Positions 26,782 to 36,032 of a DNA stretch of 64,000 bases are shown here, piece after piece. The notes beneath the pieces are model-generated. The model had not been told where the DNA came from and searched no databases. It worked only from the letters and a program-made list of their open reading frames with translations. Each line of letters opens with the position of its first letter. The stretch's first letter is position 1. This DNA is from Variovorax paradoxus. Lineage in GTDB: Bacteria > Pseudomonadota > Gammaproteobacteria > Burkholderiales > Burkholderiaceae_C. The stretch is taken from assembly GCA_016806145.1 (NCBI GenBank), contig CP063166.1, positions 2,790,001-2,854,000 of the forward strand, written 5' to 3'. The translations under genes and the position numbers were made by a program.

Positions 26782-27965
26782 GGCTGGCGCAGCGGTCCGC
26801 GGCGGCGCTGGTCCTGTCGCTGGCCGCGGCCGGCGCCGCGCTCGCGGCGCCACGGGTGCCGGCCAGCGACGACGAGGTGGTCGAGAAGCTGCCCGCGATC
26901 GCCGGCTGGCTCGATGCGCAGCGCAAGCTGCGCCGCGAACTCGCGCAGCGGCCCGGCGACGAGGCCACCGCGATCGAGGCCGCGACCACCTACCTCGATC
27001 TCGCGCGCTCGCAGGGCGATGCGCGCTACGCCGGCCAGGCCGCGGCCGCGCTGCAGGCCTGGGACGCCACGCCCATCGCCCAGACACCGCCCGCGGTGCT
27101 GGTGATGCGCGCCACCGTGGCCCAGTTCCTGCACGACTTCGACGGCGCCGAATCCCTGTTGAAGGCCGCGCTGGCGCGCCGGCCCGCCGATCCCCAAGGG
27201 TGGATCACGCTCGCCACCGTGCTGCGCGTGCGCGGGCGCTACAACGAATCCGATGCCGCCTGCCGCGCGCTCGGCCGCGTGGGCCCGGCGCTCTATGGCG
27301 TGGCCTGCCTGGCCGAGAACGCCGGCCTGCGCGGCAACCATGCCGCCGCGCGCGACGCGCTGCGAGGCCTGCTGGCCGATCCCGCGCTGGCCGGTGCGCC
27401 GCAGGCCGGCACGCGGCAATGGCTGTGGACCTCGATCGCCGAGATCGAGGAACTCGCTGGCCGGCCCGCCGAGGCGGATGCCGCCTACCGCAAGGCGCTC
27501 GCGGCCGAGCGCTCCGGCTATCTGCTGCTGGCCTACAGCGACTTCCTGCAGCGCGCGGGTCGCGCGGGCGAGATCCCGTCGCTGCTCGCGAAGGAAGCGC
27601 GCAGCGATGCGGTGCTGCTGCGGCTGGCCATCGCGCGCACGCAGGCAGGCAAGCCGCCGGCATCGCGCGCGGTGGTTCCCGAAGCCGAGGAACTGCGCGA
27701 GCGCTTCGAGGCCGCGGCATTGCGCCCCGGCACCACCGCGCAGCATGCGCGCGAGGAAGCGATGTTCGCGCTCGACGTGCAGGGAGATGCGAAGCGCGCC
27801 GTCGAGCTGGCGCGCCTCAACGTGCGCCTGCAGCGCGAGCCGGTCGACCTGCTGGTGTTCGCGCGCGCGGCCTCGGCCGCCGGCGATGCGGCAGCGCGCG
27901 AGGAGGCGAGGGCGCTGATGCGCGAGATCGGACTGAAGGACGCCCGTGTCGATGCCATTCCCTGA
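26778..27965 (+). CDS. exported TPR-repeat protein
   Basis: A 395-residue protein with an N-terminal signal (AAALVLSLAAAGAALA, cleavage near residue 24) and a helical repeat body. TPR-like pairs include LHDFDGAESLLKAALARRPA, DPQGWITLATVLRVRGRYNE and GRPAEADAAYRKALAAER. TPRs mediate protein-protein contacts, so it may scaffold the periplasmic partners of this operon. It overlaps both neighbours, the lipoprotein gene by 4 bases and HupE/UreJ by up to 20. Confidence 0.8.
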   Translation: MRLAQRSAAALVLSLAAAGAALAAPRVPASDDEVVEKLPAIAGWLDAQRKLRRELAQRPGDEATAIEAATTYLDLARSQGDARYAGQAAAALQAWDATPIAQTPPAVLVMRATVAQFLHDFDGAESLLKAALARRPADPQGWITLATVLRVRGRYNESDAACRALGRVGPALYGVACLAENAGLRGNHAAARDALRGLLADPALAGAPQAGTRQWLWTSIAEIEELAGRPAEADAAYRKALAAERSGYLLLAYSDFLQRAGRAGEIPSLLAKEARSDAVLLRLAIARTQAGKPPASRAVVPEAEELRERFEAAALRPGTTAQHAREEAMFALDVQGDAKRAVELARLNVRLQREPVDLLVFARAASAAGDAAAREEARALMREIGLKDARVDAIP

Positions 27966-29148
27966 ACGACGCCGCATCGGGTTGGCGACCGCCTTGCTGT
28001 TCGTGCTGGCGCTGCTGCTGGCGCTCGCGCCGGGCAGCGCGCGCGCCCACAAGGCCAGCGATGCCTACCTGCAGATCCAGCGCGATGCCGAGGGCCTGGA
28101 CCTGCGCTGGGACATCGCGCTGCGCGATCTCGACGCGACGCTCGAACTCGACCGCGACGGCGACCGCCAGCTGCGCTGGGGCGAGGTGCGTTCGCGGCTC
28201 GACGACATCCGCGCCTATGCGCTCGCGCGGTTGCAACTGCAGCATGGCCGCTGCGCGCTGGCCGAGGCGCGGCCGCCCGCGGTCGAGGACCGCGTCGACG
28301 GCGCCTACCTCGTGCTGCAACTGCATGCGCGGTGCGATACGGGGCCGACGCTCGAGATCGACTACCGGCTGTTTCGCGAGATCGATCCGACGCATCGCGG
28401 TTTGCTGCGGCTCGCTTCGGACGCTGGTGCTTCGCCCGCCGTGCACTCGCTCGATCCAGCGGCCGGCAGCGTGGCGCTGCCATGGCCGGGCGCGGCGGCA
28501 GGAGCTTCCTCGCCCGCGGCGAACGCCGAGAGCGACAGCCCCGGCTTCTTCCGGGATGGCATCCATCACATCCTGATCGGCTACGACCACATCCTGTTCC
28601 TGCTGTGCCTGCTGCTGCCCGCCGTGCTGTTGCGGCGCGGCGATGGCGGCTGGACACCGGTGAGGCATTGGCGCGACGCGATCTGGCCGATGCTCGGCAT
28701 CGTCACCATGTTCACCATCGCGCACTCGATCACGCTGGCACTGGCCGGGCTCAAGATCGTGAGCCTCTCGCCGCGCATCGTCGAACCCGGCATCGCGATC
28801 ACCATCATCCTCGCGGCCGTCGACAACCTGCGGCCGCTGCTGCGCGGCCGGCGCAAGCTCTTCAGCTTCCTGTTCGGCCTGATCCACGGCTTCGGCTTCG
28901 CGGGCGCGCTCGGCGAACTCGACCTGCCGCTGCGCGGCTTCGTGCTCGCGCTGCTGCAGTTCAACCTCGGCGTGGAAGCGGGCCAGCTCATGGTGGTGGC
29001 CGTGGCGCTGGTCGTGCTGCTGTCGCTGCGCGGCTGGCGGGGCTATGCGCCGGTGGTGCTGCGCGGTGGCTCGGTCGTGGCCGTGGCGGTGGCGGCCATC
29101 TGGTTCTGCGAGCGCGTGTTCGACGTGAAGATCCTGCCGTTCGCCTGA
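27946..29148 (+). CDS. HupE/UreJ family membrane protein
   Basis: A 400-residue protein. A signal-like segment ends ARAHKASDAY; a periplasmic domain of about 170 residues follows, then six to seven membrane helices starting GIHHILIGYDHILFLLCLLL, the HupE/UreJ signature with histidines and an aspartate that could bind metal. The family is linked to nickel or cobalt uptake. The GTG at 27946 is an alternative to the ATG at 27952. No urease or hydrogenase genes are nearby, so the metal or ligand is not known. Confidence 0.8.
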   Translation: MSMPFPERRRIGLATALLFVLALLLALAPGSARAHKASDAYLQIQRDAEGLDLRWDIALRDLDATLELDRDGDRQLRWGEVRSRLDDIRAYALARLQLQHGRCALAEARPPAVEDRVDGAYLVLQLHARCDTGPTLEIDYRLFREIDPTHRGLLRLASDAGASPAVHSLDPAAGSVALPWPGAAAGASSPAANAESDSPGFFRDGIHHILIGYDHILFLLCLLLPAVLLRRGDGGWTPVRHWRDAIWPMLGIVTMFTIAHSITLALAGLKIVSLSPRIVEPGIAITIILAAVDNLRPLLRGRRKLFSFLFGLIHGFGFAGALGELDLPLRGFVLALLQFNLGVEAGQLMVVAVALVVLLSLRGWRGYAPVVLRGGSVVAVAVAAIWFCERVFDVKILPFA

Positions 29149-29163
29149 ACGGGGACGCCCGAT

Positions 29164-31251
29164 CTAGAAGGTCCAGCGCGCGCTGACCCGCGCGCTGCGC
29201 GGCTCCATCGGATGGATGTGGCGGCCGTCGATGCCGTCGCCGCAGGCGCCGCGCGCCACTTCGCCCGCGCTGCAAGAGGCATAGAAGTATTCGATGTCGT
29301 TGCCCTTGCGGCCCGCGAGGTTGAACACGTCCAGGCCCAGCGTGAGCTGCTTGTTGACGGCATAGCGCGCGCCGAAGTTCAGCAGCGTGGTGGCGCGCGA
29401 GCGCACCGTGTTCAAGGTGTCGAGCGCGCGCGGGCCCATGTAGCGCAGCCGAAGCGAGGCCGTCAGGGGGCCTTCGGTGTAGATCACGCCCGCGGCGAAC
29501 ACGCGCTCCACCGCGTTGTCGATGTAGTTGCCCTCGCCCTCGGGCGCCAGGCCCCGGAAGCGCGCACGCGAGATCGCCGCATCGGCCTCGAAGCGCCAGC
29601 GCGAACCGAGCTTCCAGCGCATCGTGGCCTCGATGCCGCGGCGGCTGCTGGCGCGGCCGGGCTCGGTGGTGCCGGCGTCGCCGACATAGACCAGTTCGGA
29701 GTCGAGCCGCAGCTGCCACAGCGCGGTGGTGAGGCTGAAGTCGTCGCTGGGCTGGAAGCGCCAGCCGATCTCGGCGCCGCGGCCTTTCACGAGCGCGGGC
29801 ACGCGGTCCGCGGGCAGGCCGTTGGTCGGATCGACGTTGATCGTCGCGCCGCGCACGTCGTTGCTGTGGAAGCCGGTGCCCACGTTGAGGTAGAGCTCGT
29901 GGGCCGGCGTCACGGTGAAGGCCAGGCCGGCCTTGGGGCTCACGAGCGAATCGTGGCCGCGTCCGCTGTTGACCGGGCCGTAGAGCGGTTCGCGCCCCTG
30001 CACGTCATAGCGCAACAGGTCGCCGCGCAGGCCCACGTAGCCGCGCCAGCGCTCGCTGAAGTTCACGAGCTGCTGCGCGTGCACGGAGAACAGGTCCTGC
30101 TGCACCTTGTCGTTGCGCACGGTCGAGGTCCGCTCGCGCGCCACCGTGTTGTAGAGCCCGACCTCGCCGATGCGGTCGCCGCGCCAGCTGCCGCCGAAGC
30201 TCAGCACGCCATCCAGTCCGCCGATCTGATTCGGCCGGCTGTGCGTGCCCTGCAGCCCGAAGACCCGGCGGCGGTCGGTCTGCTCGAACTGGTCGCCCTG
30301 CTCGGGATTGTTGAGGAAGTAGGTGAAGTCCGAGAACAGGTCGAAGCGGTAGTCGATGACATAGCCACTGAGTTGCGTCTGCCCCTCGGGACTGTTGTCG
30401 AACCACTTGCCCGACAGGCTGAGGCGCCGCGTCTTGCCGCCGTCGGTGGTGTTGAGCGAGCCGAAGCGCGAGAGCTCGCCGCTGTCGACCAGGCGCTCGG
30501 GGATCTGGTCGGTCGAGTTCCAGCGGCTCTGGTAGGCCATGGCCGTGATGCTGAGGCCGCGCATGGGCGAGCCCTGCGAATAGCGCAGCACCGCATTGGC
30601 CTTGCGCAGCCGTTCGGGCGTGTCCCAGGGCCCGTTGTTGCCTTCGAGCTCGATCGCCCCGAGCCAGGTCTGGTCCTGCACGGTGCGCGAGCCGGCCGCG
30701 AGCAGGCGGCGGAAGTTGTTCGCGCCCAGCGTGACTTCGGCGAAGGGCGCATCGAGCGCGCTCACGTAGTCGAGCGAGGCCGTGCCCGCGAGCGCGAAAT
30801 CGCCGCCATCGGCGAAGTAGGGTCCCTTGCGATAGCGCACGCCCGAGACCAGGTCGGGGATCAGGAAGTTGAGGTCAGCGAAGCCCTGGCCGTGGCCGTG
30901 CGAGGGCATGTTGACCGGCATGCCGTCGACCGTGACCGCGAAGTCGGTGCCGTGGTCGAGGTTGAAGCCGCGCAGGAAGTACTGGTTGGCCTTGCCGTCG
31001 CCCGAGTGCTGCGTGGCGACCACGCCGGGCACGGCCTCGACGATGTCGCCGGGGCGCAGCTTGGGGCGGGCCTGGAACGAGGCTTTCTCCACCGCGCCTT
31101 CGCTCGCGCTGTCGGCCGTGCCGATGGCCGCGTCGCGCGGGCCGCTCACTTCGATGGGCGGCAGGTGGACGGGCTGGGCCCAGGCCGTGGCGCTGCTGAG
31201 CAATGCGCCGAACATCCAGGGCCGGCGCGCAAGGCGGATCGAAGGCTTCAT
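29164..31251 (-). CDS. TonB-dependent outer membrane receptor
   Basis: A 695-residue receptor. A signal peptide ends near AWAQP; the plug domain (about residues 50-160) includes LRPGDIVEAVPGVVATQHSG and NQYFLRGFNLDHGTDFAVTV, and the barrel ends with aromatic SARVSARWTF, the usual C-terminal signal for outer-membrane insertion. The TonB-box-like IEVSG near residue 34 is visible. It faces the DUF4331-HupE operon with 15 bases between stops. It may take up a metal complex or other ligand feeding the HupE-type protein (inference). Confidence 0.92.
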   Translation of the reverse strand: MKPSIRLARRPWMFGALLSSATAWAQPVHLPPIEVSGPRDAAIGTADSASEGAVEKASFQARPKLRPGDIVEAVPGVVATQHSGDGKANQYFLRGFNLDHGTDFAVTVDGMPVNMPSHGHGQGFADLNFLIPDLVSGVRYRKGPYFADGGDFALAGTASLDYVSALDAPFAEVTLGANNFRRLLAAGSRTVQDQTWLGAIELEGNNGPWDTPERLRKANAVLRYSQGSPMRGLSITAMAYQSRWNSTDQIPERLVDSGELSRFGSLNTTDGGKTRRLSLSGKWFDNSPEGQTQLSGYVIDYRFDLFSDFTYFLNNPEQGDQFEQTDRRRVFGLQGTHSRPNQIGGLDGVLSFGGSWRGDRIGEVGLYNTVARERTSTVRNDKVQQDLFSVHAQQLVNFSERWRGYVGLRGDLLRYDVQGREPLYGPVNSGRGHDSLVSPKAGLAFTVTPAHELYLNVGTGFHSNDVRGATINVDPTNGLPADRVPALVKGRGAEIGWRFQPSDDFSLTTALWQLRLDSELVYVGDAGTTEPGRASSRRGIEATMRWKLGSRWRFEADAAISRARFRGLAPEGEGNYIDNAVERVFAAGVIYTEGPLTASLRLRYMGPRALDTLNTVRSRATTLLNFGARYAVNKQLTLGLDVFNLAGRKGNDIEYFYASCSAGEVARGACGDGIDGRHIHPMEPRSARVSARWTF

Positions 31252-31350
31252 AGGTCTCCCGCGTCTTCAATGTCCGCGCGGAGCGGAAATGCTCGTTGCC
31301 ATGACGCGCCACTGATACGCACGCAAGCGCGCTTCGGATTCGGCGCGCCC

Positions 31351-31863
31351 TCAGGGCTTCCGGGGCTGCAGCAGGCCCGAGTAGCACTCGGGAATCTTCT
31401 CGTTGCCTTGCGTGCAGTCGGAGTGCCGGTACAGGGCCTCGATCTCGATCACCGGCACCGGCTTGCCCAGGATCATCCGCTGCCCGGCCACGCGGCCGTC
31501 GAAGCTCACGAGCGTGTACTGGGCCACGAGGTTGCCGTCGTAGTAACCAGCGCCGCAGGCGATGAACTCCTGTTCGTTGCGCGGCCACTGCAGCACGCCC
31601 TGCGCATCGAAGGTGGCGTGCAGCAGGGTGAAGCACTGGCGAGAGCCTTCCTCTGGCGTGATGGCGTTGATGCCGCCGCTCCAGTGGATGCGTTTGCCTT
31701 GGGCTTGAGGCGTCAGGGCTTGCGCGGGCGAGAGTTGGGTGGGAGGGGTTGCGGACGAGGGCGCGGGCCGATCGGCTGCGCGATCGATGGACGTGCCGCA
31801 GGCGGTCGCCAAGGCTGCGGCACACAGCATGGCGACGATGTGTCGTTCTCTGGAAAGAAGCAT
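31351..31863 (-). CDS. Slp-like putative outer membrane lipoprotein
   Basis: A 170-residue protein with a lipobox (AALATACGTS, lipid-modified Cys near residue 22). A beta-rich domain with VSFDGRVAGQRMILGKPVPV and EIEALYRHSDC resembles the Slp family of starvation-induced lipoproteins. It contains several cysteines in the mature part. It is alone between the receptor gene and two tRNA genes. Confidence 0.65.
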   Translation of the reverse strand: MLLSRERHIVAMLCAAALATACGTSIDRAADRPAPSSATPPTQLSPAQALTPQAQGKRIHWSGGINAITPEEGSRQCFTLLHATFDAQGVLQWPRNEQEFIACGAGYYDGNLVAQYTLVSFDGRVAGQRMILGKPVPVIEIEALYRHSDCTQGNEKIPECYSGLLQPRKP

Positions 31864-31907
31864 GGAGGGGAGAGAGCTGTGCTGCGTGCAGCGGCGGACG
31901 CCGATGT

Positions 31908-31984
31908 TGGCCTGCCCGGAGGGGATCGAACCCCCGACAACCTGCTTAGAAGGCAGGTGCTCTATCCAACTGAGCTACGGGCAG
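31908..31984 (-). tRNA. tRNA-Arg (anticodon TCT)
   Basis: A cloverleaf on the minus strand: acceptor CTGCCCG pairs with CGGGCAG, the D arm is AGCTCAGTTGGATAGAGC, the anticodon stem CCTGC/GCAGG encloses CTTCTAA, and the T loop is GTTCGATC. The CCA tail is encoded at 31908-31910. It reads AGA arginine codons, which are rare in this high-GC genome. Confidence 0.96.
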
Positions 31985-32025
31985 ATTCCAGGCGGAACAG
32001 AAAGCAAAGCAGGAAAGAAGATTCT

Positions 32026-32102
<77 letters not shown>

Positions 32103-32138
32103 ACAAGCCTTCTATTCTAGCCCGAATATGAGGCGGTC

Positions 32139-32846
32139 TCAGCGCTTCTCGTACTGGGTCTTGCCGAAAAGCATCTCGCGCGCCTTGTCGTCGGTGATGG
32201 GCTTGCGCAGGTCGGCCAGCACCTTCACGCCGCGCTGCACGGCGGGACGCTCGGCGATGCCGTCGAACCAGTCCTTCAGGCGCGGATAGTCCTCGAGGGT
32301 GATGCCCTGGTTCTGCCAGCTGCGCAGCCACGGGAAGATGGCGATGTCGGCGATGCTGTAGTCGGGGCCGGCGATGAAGCTGTGTTTCGACAGCTGCTTG
32401 TCGATCACGCCGTAGAGGCGCCTGGCCTCGTTGGTGTAGCGGTCGATGGCATAGGCGATCTTCTCGGGCGCGTAGAGGCGGAAGTGATGCGCCTGGCCGA
32501 GCATGGGGCCGACGCCGCCCATCTGGAACATCAGCCACTGCAGCACGTCGTAGCGCGCGCGGTCGCCCTGGGGCAGAAACTGGCCGGTCTTGCCGGCCAG
32601 GTAGACGAGGATGGCGCCCGATTCGAACAGCGAGATGGGCGCGCCGTCCGGACCGTCGGGGTCGGTGATGGCGGGGATCTTGTTGTTGGGGCTGATGCGC
32701 AGGAAGTCGGGCGCGAACTGGTCGCCCTTGCCGATGTCGATGGGATGCGCGCGGTAGGGCAGGCCGCACTCCTCGAGCATGATGTGGATCTTGTGGCCGT
32801 TGGGCGTGGGCCAGGAATAGACCTCGATGGTCTTCGGTTCGGGCAT
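32139..32846 (-). CDS. glutathione S-transferase, YghU/Ure2-like
   Basis: A 235-residue GST. The thioredoxin-fold half starts IEVYSWPTPNGHKIHIMLEE and includes ISPNNKIPAITDPDGPDG and the glutathione-binding LFESGAILVYLA; the helical half has DYSIADIAIFPWLRSW, typical of disulfide-bond reductase-type (Nu class) GSTs. It conjugates or reduces with glutathione. Located next to the tRNA genes and convergent with nothing obvious. Confidence 0.88.
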   Translation of the reverse strand: MPEPKTIEVYSWPTPNGHKIHIMLEECGLPYRAHPIDIGKGDQFAPDFLRISPNNKIPAITDPDGPDGAPISLFESGAILVYLAGKTGQFLPQGDRARYDVLQWLMFQMGGVGPMLGQAHHFRLYAPEKIAYAIDRYTNEARRLYGVIDKQLSKHSFIAGPDYSIADIAIFPWLRSWQNQGITLEDYPRLKDWFDGIAERPAVQRGVKVLADLRKPITDDKAREMLFGKTQYEKR

Positions 32847-32962
32847 GTTGTCGAGTCTCCGGTCTGGATGGGGGCGGCGAAGAGGGGCTCCTCGACGCGG
32901 CAGCCAGCATATACAGGCGGCCGCGCGGGCGTGTGCCGCACGGCCAATGACCGGCGCGCGCC

Positions 32963-33226
32963 TCAGCCCACCTGTCGCTCGTGCGCGTTGCACCACATCC
33001 AGTCCTCGCCGGGCTCGAGCGACTGGATCACCGCATGGCCCTCGGCCTGCGAGTGGCGCGTCGCATGCCGGTTCTTCGACGAATCGCAGCAGCCCACATG
33101 GCCGCAGTGCACGCACAGGCGCAGATGCACCCAGCTGTCGCCGGTCTTGAGGCATTCCTCGCAGCCGCGCAGGGTGTGGGGCGCGGCGATCTCCGCGGGG
33201 ACGTGTTCGCAGGGCTTGATGCGCAT
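32963..33226 (-). CDS. UBP-type zinc finger protein
   Basis: An 87-residue protein with the UBP zinc finger: Cys/His pairs in GCEECLKTGDSWVHLRLCV, HCGHVGCCDSSKNRHATRH and an ending WCNAHER. In eukaryotes this domain binds the ubiquitin C-terminus; bacterial stand-alone versions have unknown function. It is immediately downstream (39 bases) of the cNMP/TrxR-like gene and probably co-expressed with it. Confidence 0.85.
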   Translation of the reverse strand: MRIKPCEHVPAEIAAPHTLRGCEECLKTGDSWVHLRLCVHCGHVGCCDSSKNRHATRHSQAEGHAVIQSLEPGEDWMWCNAHERQVG

Positions 33227-33265
33227 GCGCGGGTTCTCCTGGATGAATGGGTGAGGGATCGGGAC

Positions 33266-34957
33266 TCAGGCCACGGCCGAGTTCGAGGCCAGGTGCTGGT
33301 GGATCAGCGCGACCACGGCCGCGCCTTCGCCGATCGCGCCGCCCACGCGCTTGACCGAGCCCGAACGCACGTCGCCGACGGCGAAGACGCCGGGCACGCT
33401 GGTCTCGAGCGCGGTGGCCGGGCGCGCGGGAAAGCCGGCGCTGGCGTCGGAACCGGTCTGCACGAAGCCGTGCTTGTCGACCGCGACGCCGCAACCCGCG
33501 AGCCAGTCGGTCTCGGGTTCGGCGCCGACGAAGAGGAAGATGTTGCGCGCGGGGCAATCGTGCTCGGCGCCGGTGCTGTGGCAGCGCCAGGTGGCGCCGG
33601 TGAGGCCCGCGTCGGGATCGCCATGAAGTCGCACGAGTTCGGTGTGCGGCTGCAGCGAGATGTTGGGCGTGGCCTCGATGCGGTCGATCAGGTAGCGCGA
33701 CATGCTGGCCGCGAGCGAGGGCCCGCGCACCAGCACGTTGACCTTGGCCGCATGGTGCGAGAGGAACACCGCCGCCTGGCCGGCCGAGTTGCCGCCGCCG
33801 ACCAGCGCGACCTCCTGCTGCGCGCAGAGCTTGGCCTCGATGGCCGAGGCCCAGTACCAGATGCCGCGGCCCTCGAATTCGTGCAGCCTGGGCACGCCGG
33901 GCCGGCGGTAGCGCGCGCCGCTGGCCACGACCACTGTGCGTGCCGAAATGCGGCGGCCGTCGGCCAACGCGATGGCGAGGCTGCCGTCGGGGTTGGTGCG
34001 CGCGCAGTCGAGCGAGGCCACCTTGGCCGGGATCAGCATCTCGACGCCGAACTTCTGCGCCTGCACGAAGGCCCGGCCGGCCAGTGCCTGGCCCGAGATG
34101 CCGGTGGGAAAGCCCAGGTAGTTCTCGATGCGCGCGCTGGCGCCGGCCTGGCCGCCGAAGGCGCGGCAGTCGAGCACGATCACGCGCAGCCCCTCGGAGG
34201 CGGCATAGACGGCGGTCGCGAGGCCGGCCGGGCCGGCGCCGACCACGGCCACGTCGTAGAGCTCGTCGTGCGCGGCGGCATCGACCATGCCCAGGCACAG
34301 CGCCAGCGCGTCCTCGCTCGGGTTCACCAGCACCGAGCCGTTGGGGCACACGGCCAGCAACTGGTGGTTGCCGTACTGCGCCAGCAGCGCGGCAGCGTCG
34401 GGGTCCTGGTCGGCGTCGACCAGGTGATAGGGATGGCCGTTGCGGCGCAGGAAGTTCTCGAGCCGCGCCATGTCGGGCGACTGCGGCTGGCCGATCAGCA
34501 CCGGGCCGGCGGCGCCCGATTCGATCAGTGCCACGCGCCGCAGGATCAGCGCGCGGGTGATGCGCTCGCCGAGGTCGGCCTCGGCCACGAGCAGCGCGCG
34601 CAGCTGCGCGGGCGGCAGCACCAGCGCCTCGACGTCCTCCTCGGCATGGCCGTCGACCAGGGCGGGGCGGCCGCTGAGCTGGCCGACCTCGGCCAGGAAC
34701 TCGCCCGGCCCCTGGCGCACGATCGGCACCACGTGGCCCAGGCCGTCGCGCTGGGTGACCGAGACCACGCCCTTGAGCAGCACGAACATGCCGGCGCCGA
34801 CCTCGCCGGCGGTGAACAAGCGGCTGCCGCGCGCGAAGTGCTGCACGCTGCCGAAACGTGCGATGCGCGCGATCTCGGTGTCGTTGAGCACCGGAAAGGT
34901 CTGCAACTGTCGGTTACCGCCGGCGGCGGCGGTGCTGGAAGTATCTGCGGTGGCCAT
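33266..34957 (-). CDS. cNMP-binding / TrxR-like FAD fusion oxidoreductase
   Basis: A 563-residue fusion. About residues 20-150 form a cyclic-nucleotide-binding fold (FARGSRLFTAGEVGAGMFVL, with SGRPALVDGHAE), 155-235 a thioredoxin/glutaredoxin-like segment (SPDMARLENFLRRNGHPYHL) without a CxxC, and 240-550 a thioredoxin-reductase-type FAD/NAD domain (YDVAVVGAGPAGLATAVYAA, then VALVGGGNSAGQAAVFLSHH, then GVFAVGDVRS). The redox CxxC of standard thioredoxin reductases is missing from the FAD domain, so it cannot reduce thioredoxin the usual way. It lies beside a UBP zinc finger gene. Function unknown; cAMP or redox sensing is possible. Confidence 0.82.
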   Translation of the reverse strand: MATADTSSTAAAGGNRQLQTFPVLNDTEIARIARFGSVQHFARGSRLFTAGEVGAGMFVLLKGVVSVTQRDGLGHVVPIVRQGPGEFLAEVGQLSGRPALVDGHAEEDVEALVLPPAQLRALLVAEADLGERITRALILRRVALIESGAAGPVLIGQPQSPDMARLENFLRRNGHPYHLVDADQDPDAAALLAQYGNHQLLAVCPNGSVLVNPSEDALALCLGMVDAAAHDELYDVAVVGAGPAGLATAVYAASEGLRVIVLDCRAFGGQAGASARIENYLGFPTGISGQALAGRAFVQAQKFGVEMLIPAKVASLDCARTNPDGSLAIALADGRRISARTVVVASGARYRRPGVPRLHEFEGRGIWYWASAIEAKLCAQQEVALVGGGNSAGQAAVFLSHHAAKVNVLVRGPSLAASMSRYLIDRIEATPNISLQPHTELVRLHGDPDAGLTGATWRCHSTGAEHDCPARNIFLFVGAEPETDWLAGCGVAVDKHGFVQTGSDASAGFPARPATALETSVPGVFAVGDVRSGSVKRVGGAIGEGAAVVALIHQHLASNSAVA

Positions 34958-35121
34958 CGGTCCAGGGTCTCCGGTGGGGGGTGCCGAGCGTCGGCGGTCG
35001 GGGCATTAGACGCCAAAGACGGGCGCCCGGCGGCCCGTCACATCGTCATGCAATTGCCACGGCCATGACACGCGCTTTTCACCACGGGTGCCGAGACTCG
35101 CCCAGCAGAAAGGGTTTCCAC

Positions 35122-36018
35122 ATGAAAGAACTGCCCAACCCGACATTTCCGCTGTCGCAGATCGGGCTCCGCGCAGCCCTCTGGCCCGCGCCCGTTGTCG
35201 CCGGCACCGCCGCCGCCGTCAGCGCGACGCCCAAGGCCCCCGCTGCCATCGGCCCCGCGGTCGTGCTGCCGGCCCCCGTCATCGAGGCCAAGCAGGGCAT
35301 CACCGTGGGTTGGGCCCGTCACCAGGACGATGTCCGTGCCGCCCAGCGCCTGCGCTATGAAGTGTTCGTCGGCGAGATGGGGGCCCGCATCTCCACCTCG
35401 CTGCCCGGCCACGACGTGGACCTGTTCGACGATTTCTGCGAGCACCTGCTGGTGCGCGACGAACTGACGCAGCAGGTCATCGGCACCTACCGCGTGCTGA
35501 CGCCGGCCCAGGCGCGCCGCGTGGGCAGCACCTACAGCGACACCGAATTCGACCTGACCCGCCTGCGCGACCTGCGCGAGCGCATGGTGGAGCTGGGCCG
35601 CAGCTGCGTGCACCCCGAGCACCGCCAGGGTGGCGTGATCCTGGCCCTGTGGGGCGCGCTGGCCGGTTTCATGCACCGCAACAAGCTCGACACGATGATC
35701 GGCTGCGCGAGCATCCCGATGTCGCACAACGGCGTGACCTGCGGCGACGCGGCGGCCAGCATCTGGCGCCAGCTCTCGGCCAGCCACATGGCGCCGATCC
35801 AGTACCAGGTGCAGCCGCGGCTCGCGCTGCCGGTCGAGCGCCTCGACGGCAGCCTCGACGTGGAACCGCCCGCGCTGATCAAGGGCTACCTGCGCCTGGG
35901 CGCCAAGGTGCTCGGCGCGCCGGCCTGGGACCCGGACTTCAACACCGCCGACCTGCCGATGCTGATGCGCATCGACGACCTGCCGGCGCGCTACCGCAAG
36001 CACTTCCTGGGCGCATGA
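35122..36018 (+). CDS. olsB: L-ornithine N(alpha)-acyltransferase OlsB-like
   Basis: A 298-residue GNAT-type acyltransferase. After a variable N-terminus the family region reads VRAAQRLRYEVFVGEMGARI, then IGTYRVLTPAQARRVGS, RMVELGRSCVHPEHRQGGVI and MIGCASIPMSH. OlsB transfers a 3-hydroxyacyl chain from ACP to ornithine, the first step of ornithine lipid synthesis, a response to phosphate shortage. It sits directly upstream of ppk. Its own upstream region has only a weak Pho-box match. The ATG at 35122 fits the conserved start. Confidence 0.8.
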   Translation: MKELPNPTFPLSQIGLRAALWPAPVVAGTAAAVSATPKAPAAIGPAVVLPAPVIEAKQGITVGWARHQDDVRAAQRLRYEVFVGEMGARISTSLPGHDVDLFDDFCEHLLVRDELTQQVIGTYRVLTPAQARRVGSTYSDTEFDLTRLRDLRERMVELGRSCVHPEHRQGGVILALWGALAGFMHRNKLDTMIGCASIPMSHNGVTCGDAAASIWRQLSASHMAPIQYQVQPRLALPVERLDGSLDVEPPALIKGYLRLGAKVLGAPAWDPDFNTADLPMLMRIDDLPARYRKHFLGA

Positions 36019-36032
36019 AACCAGCGGTCGTC

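Noticed and set aside
35036..35069. Possible Pho box before olsB
   Set aside because: CGTCACA and CGTCATG occur but are 8 bases apart, not 11, and the minus-strand reading gives only a weak second half-site.
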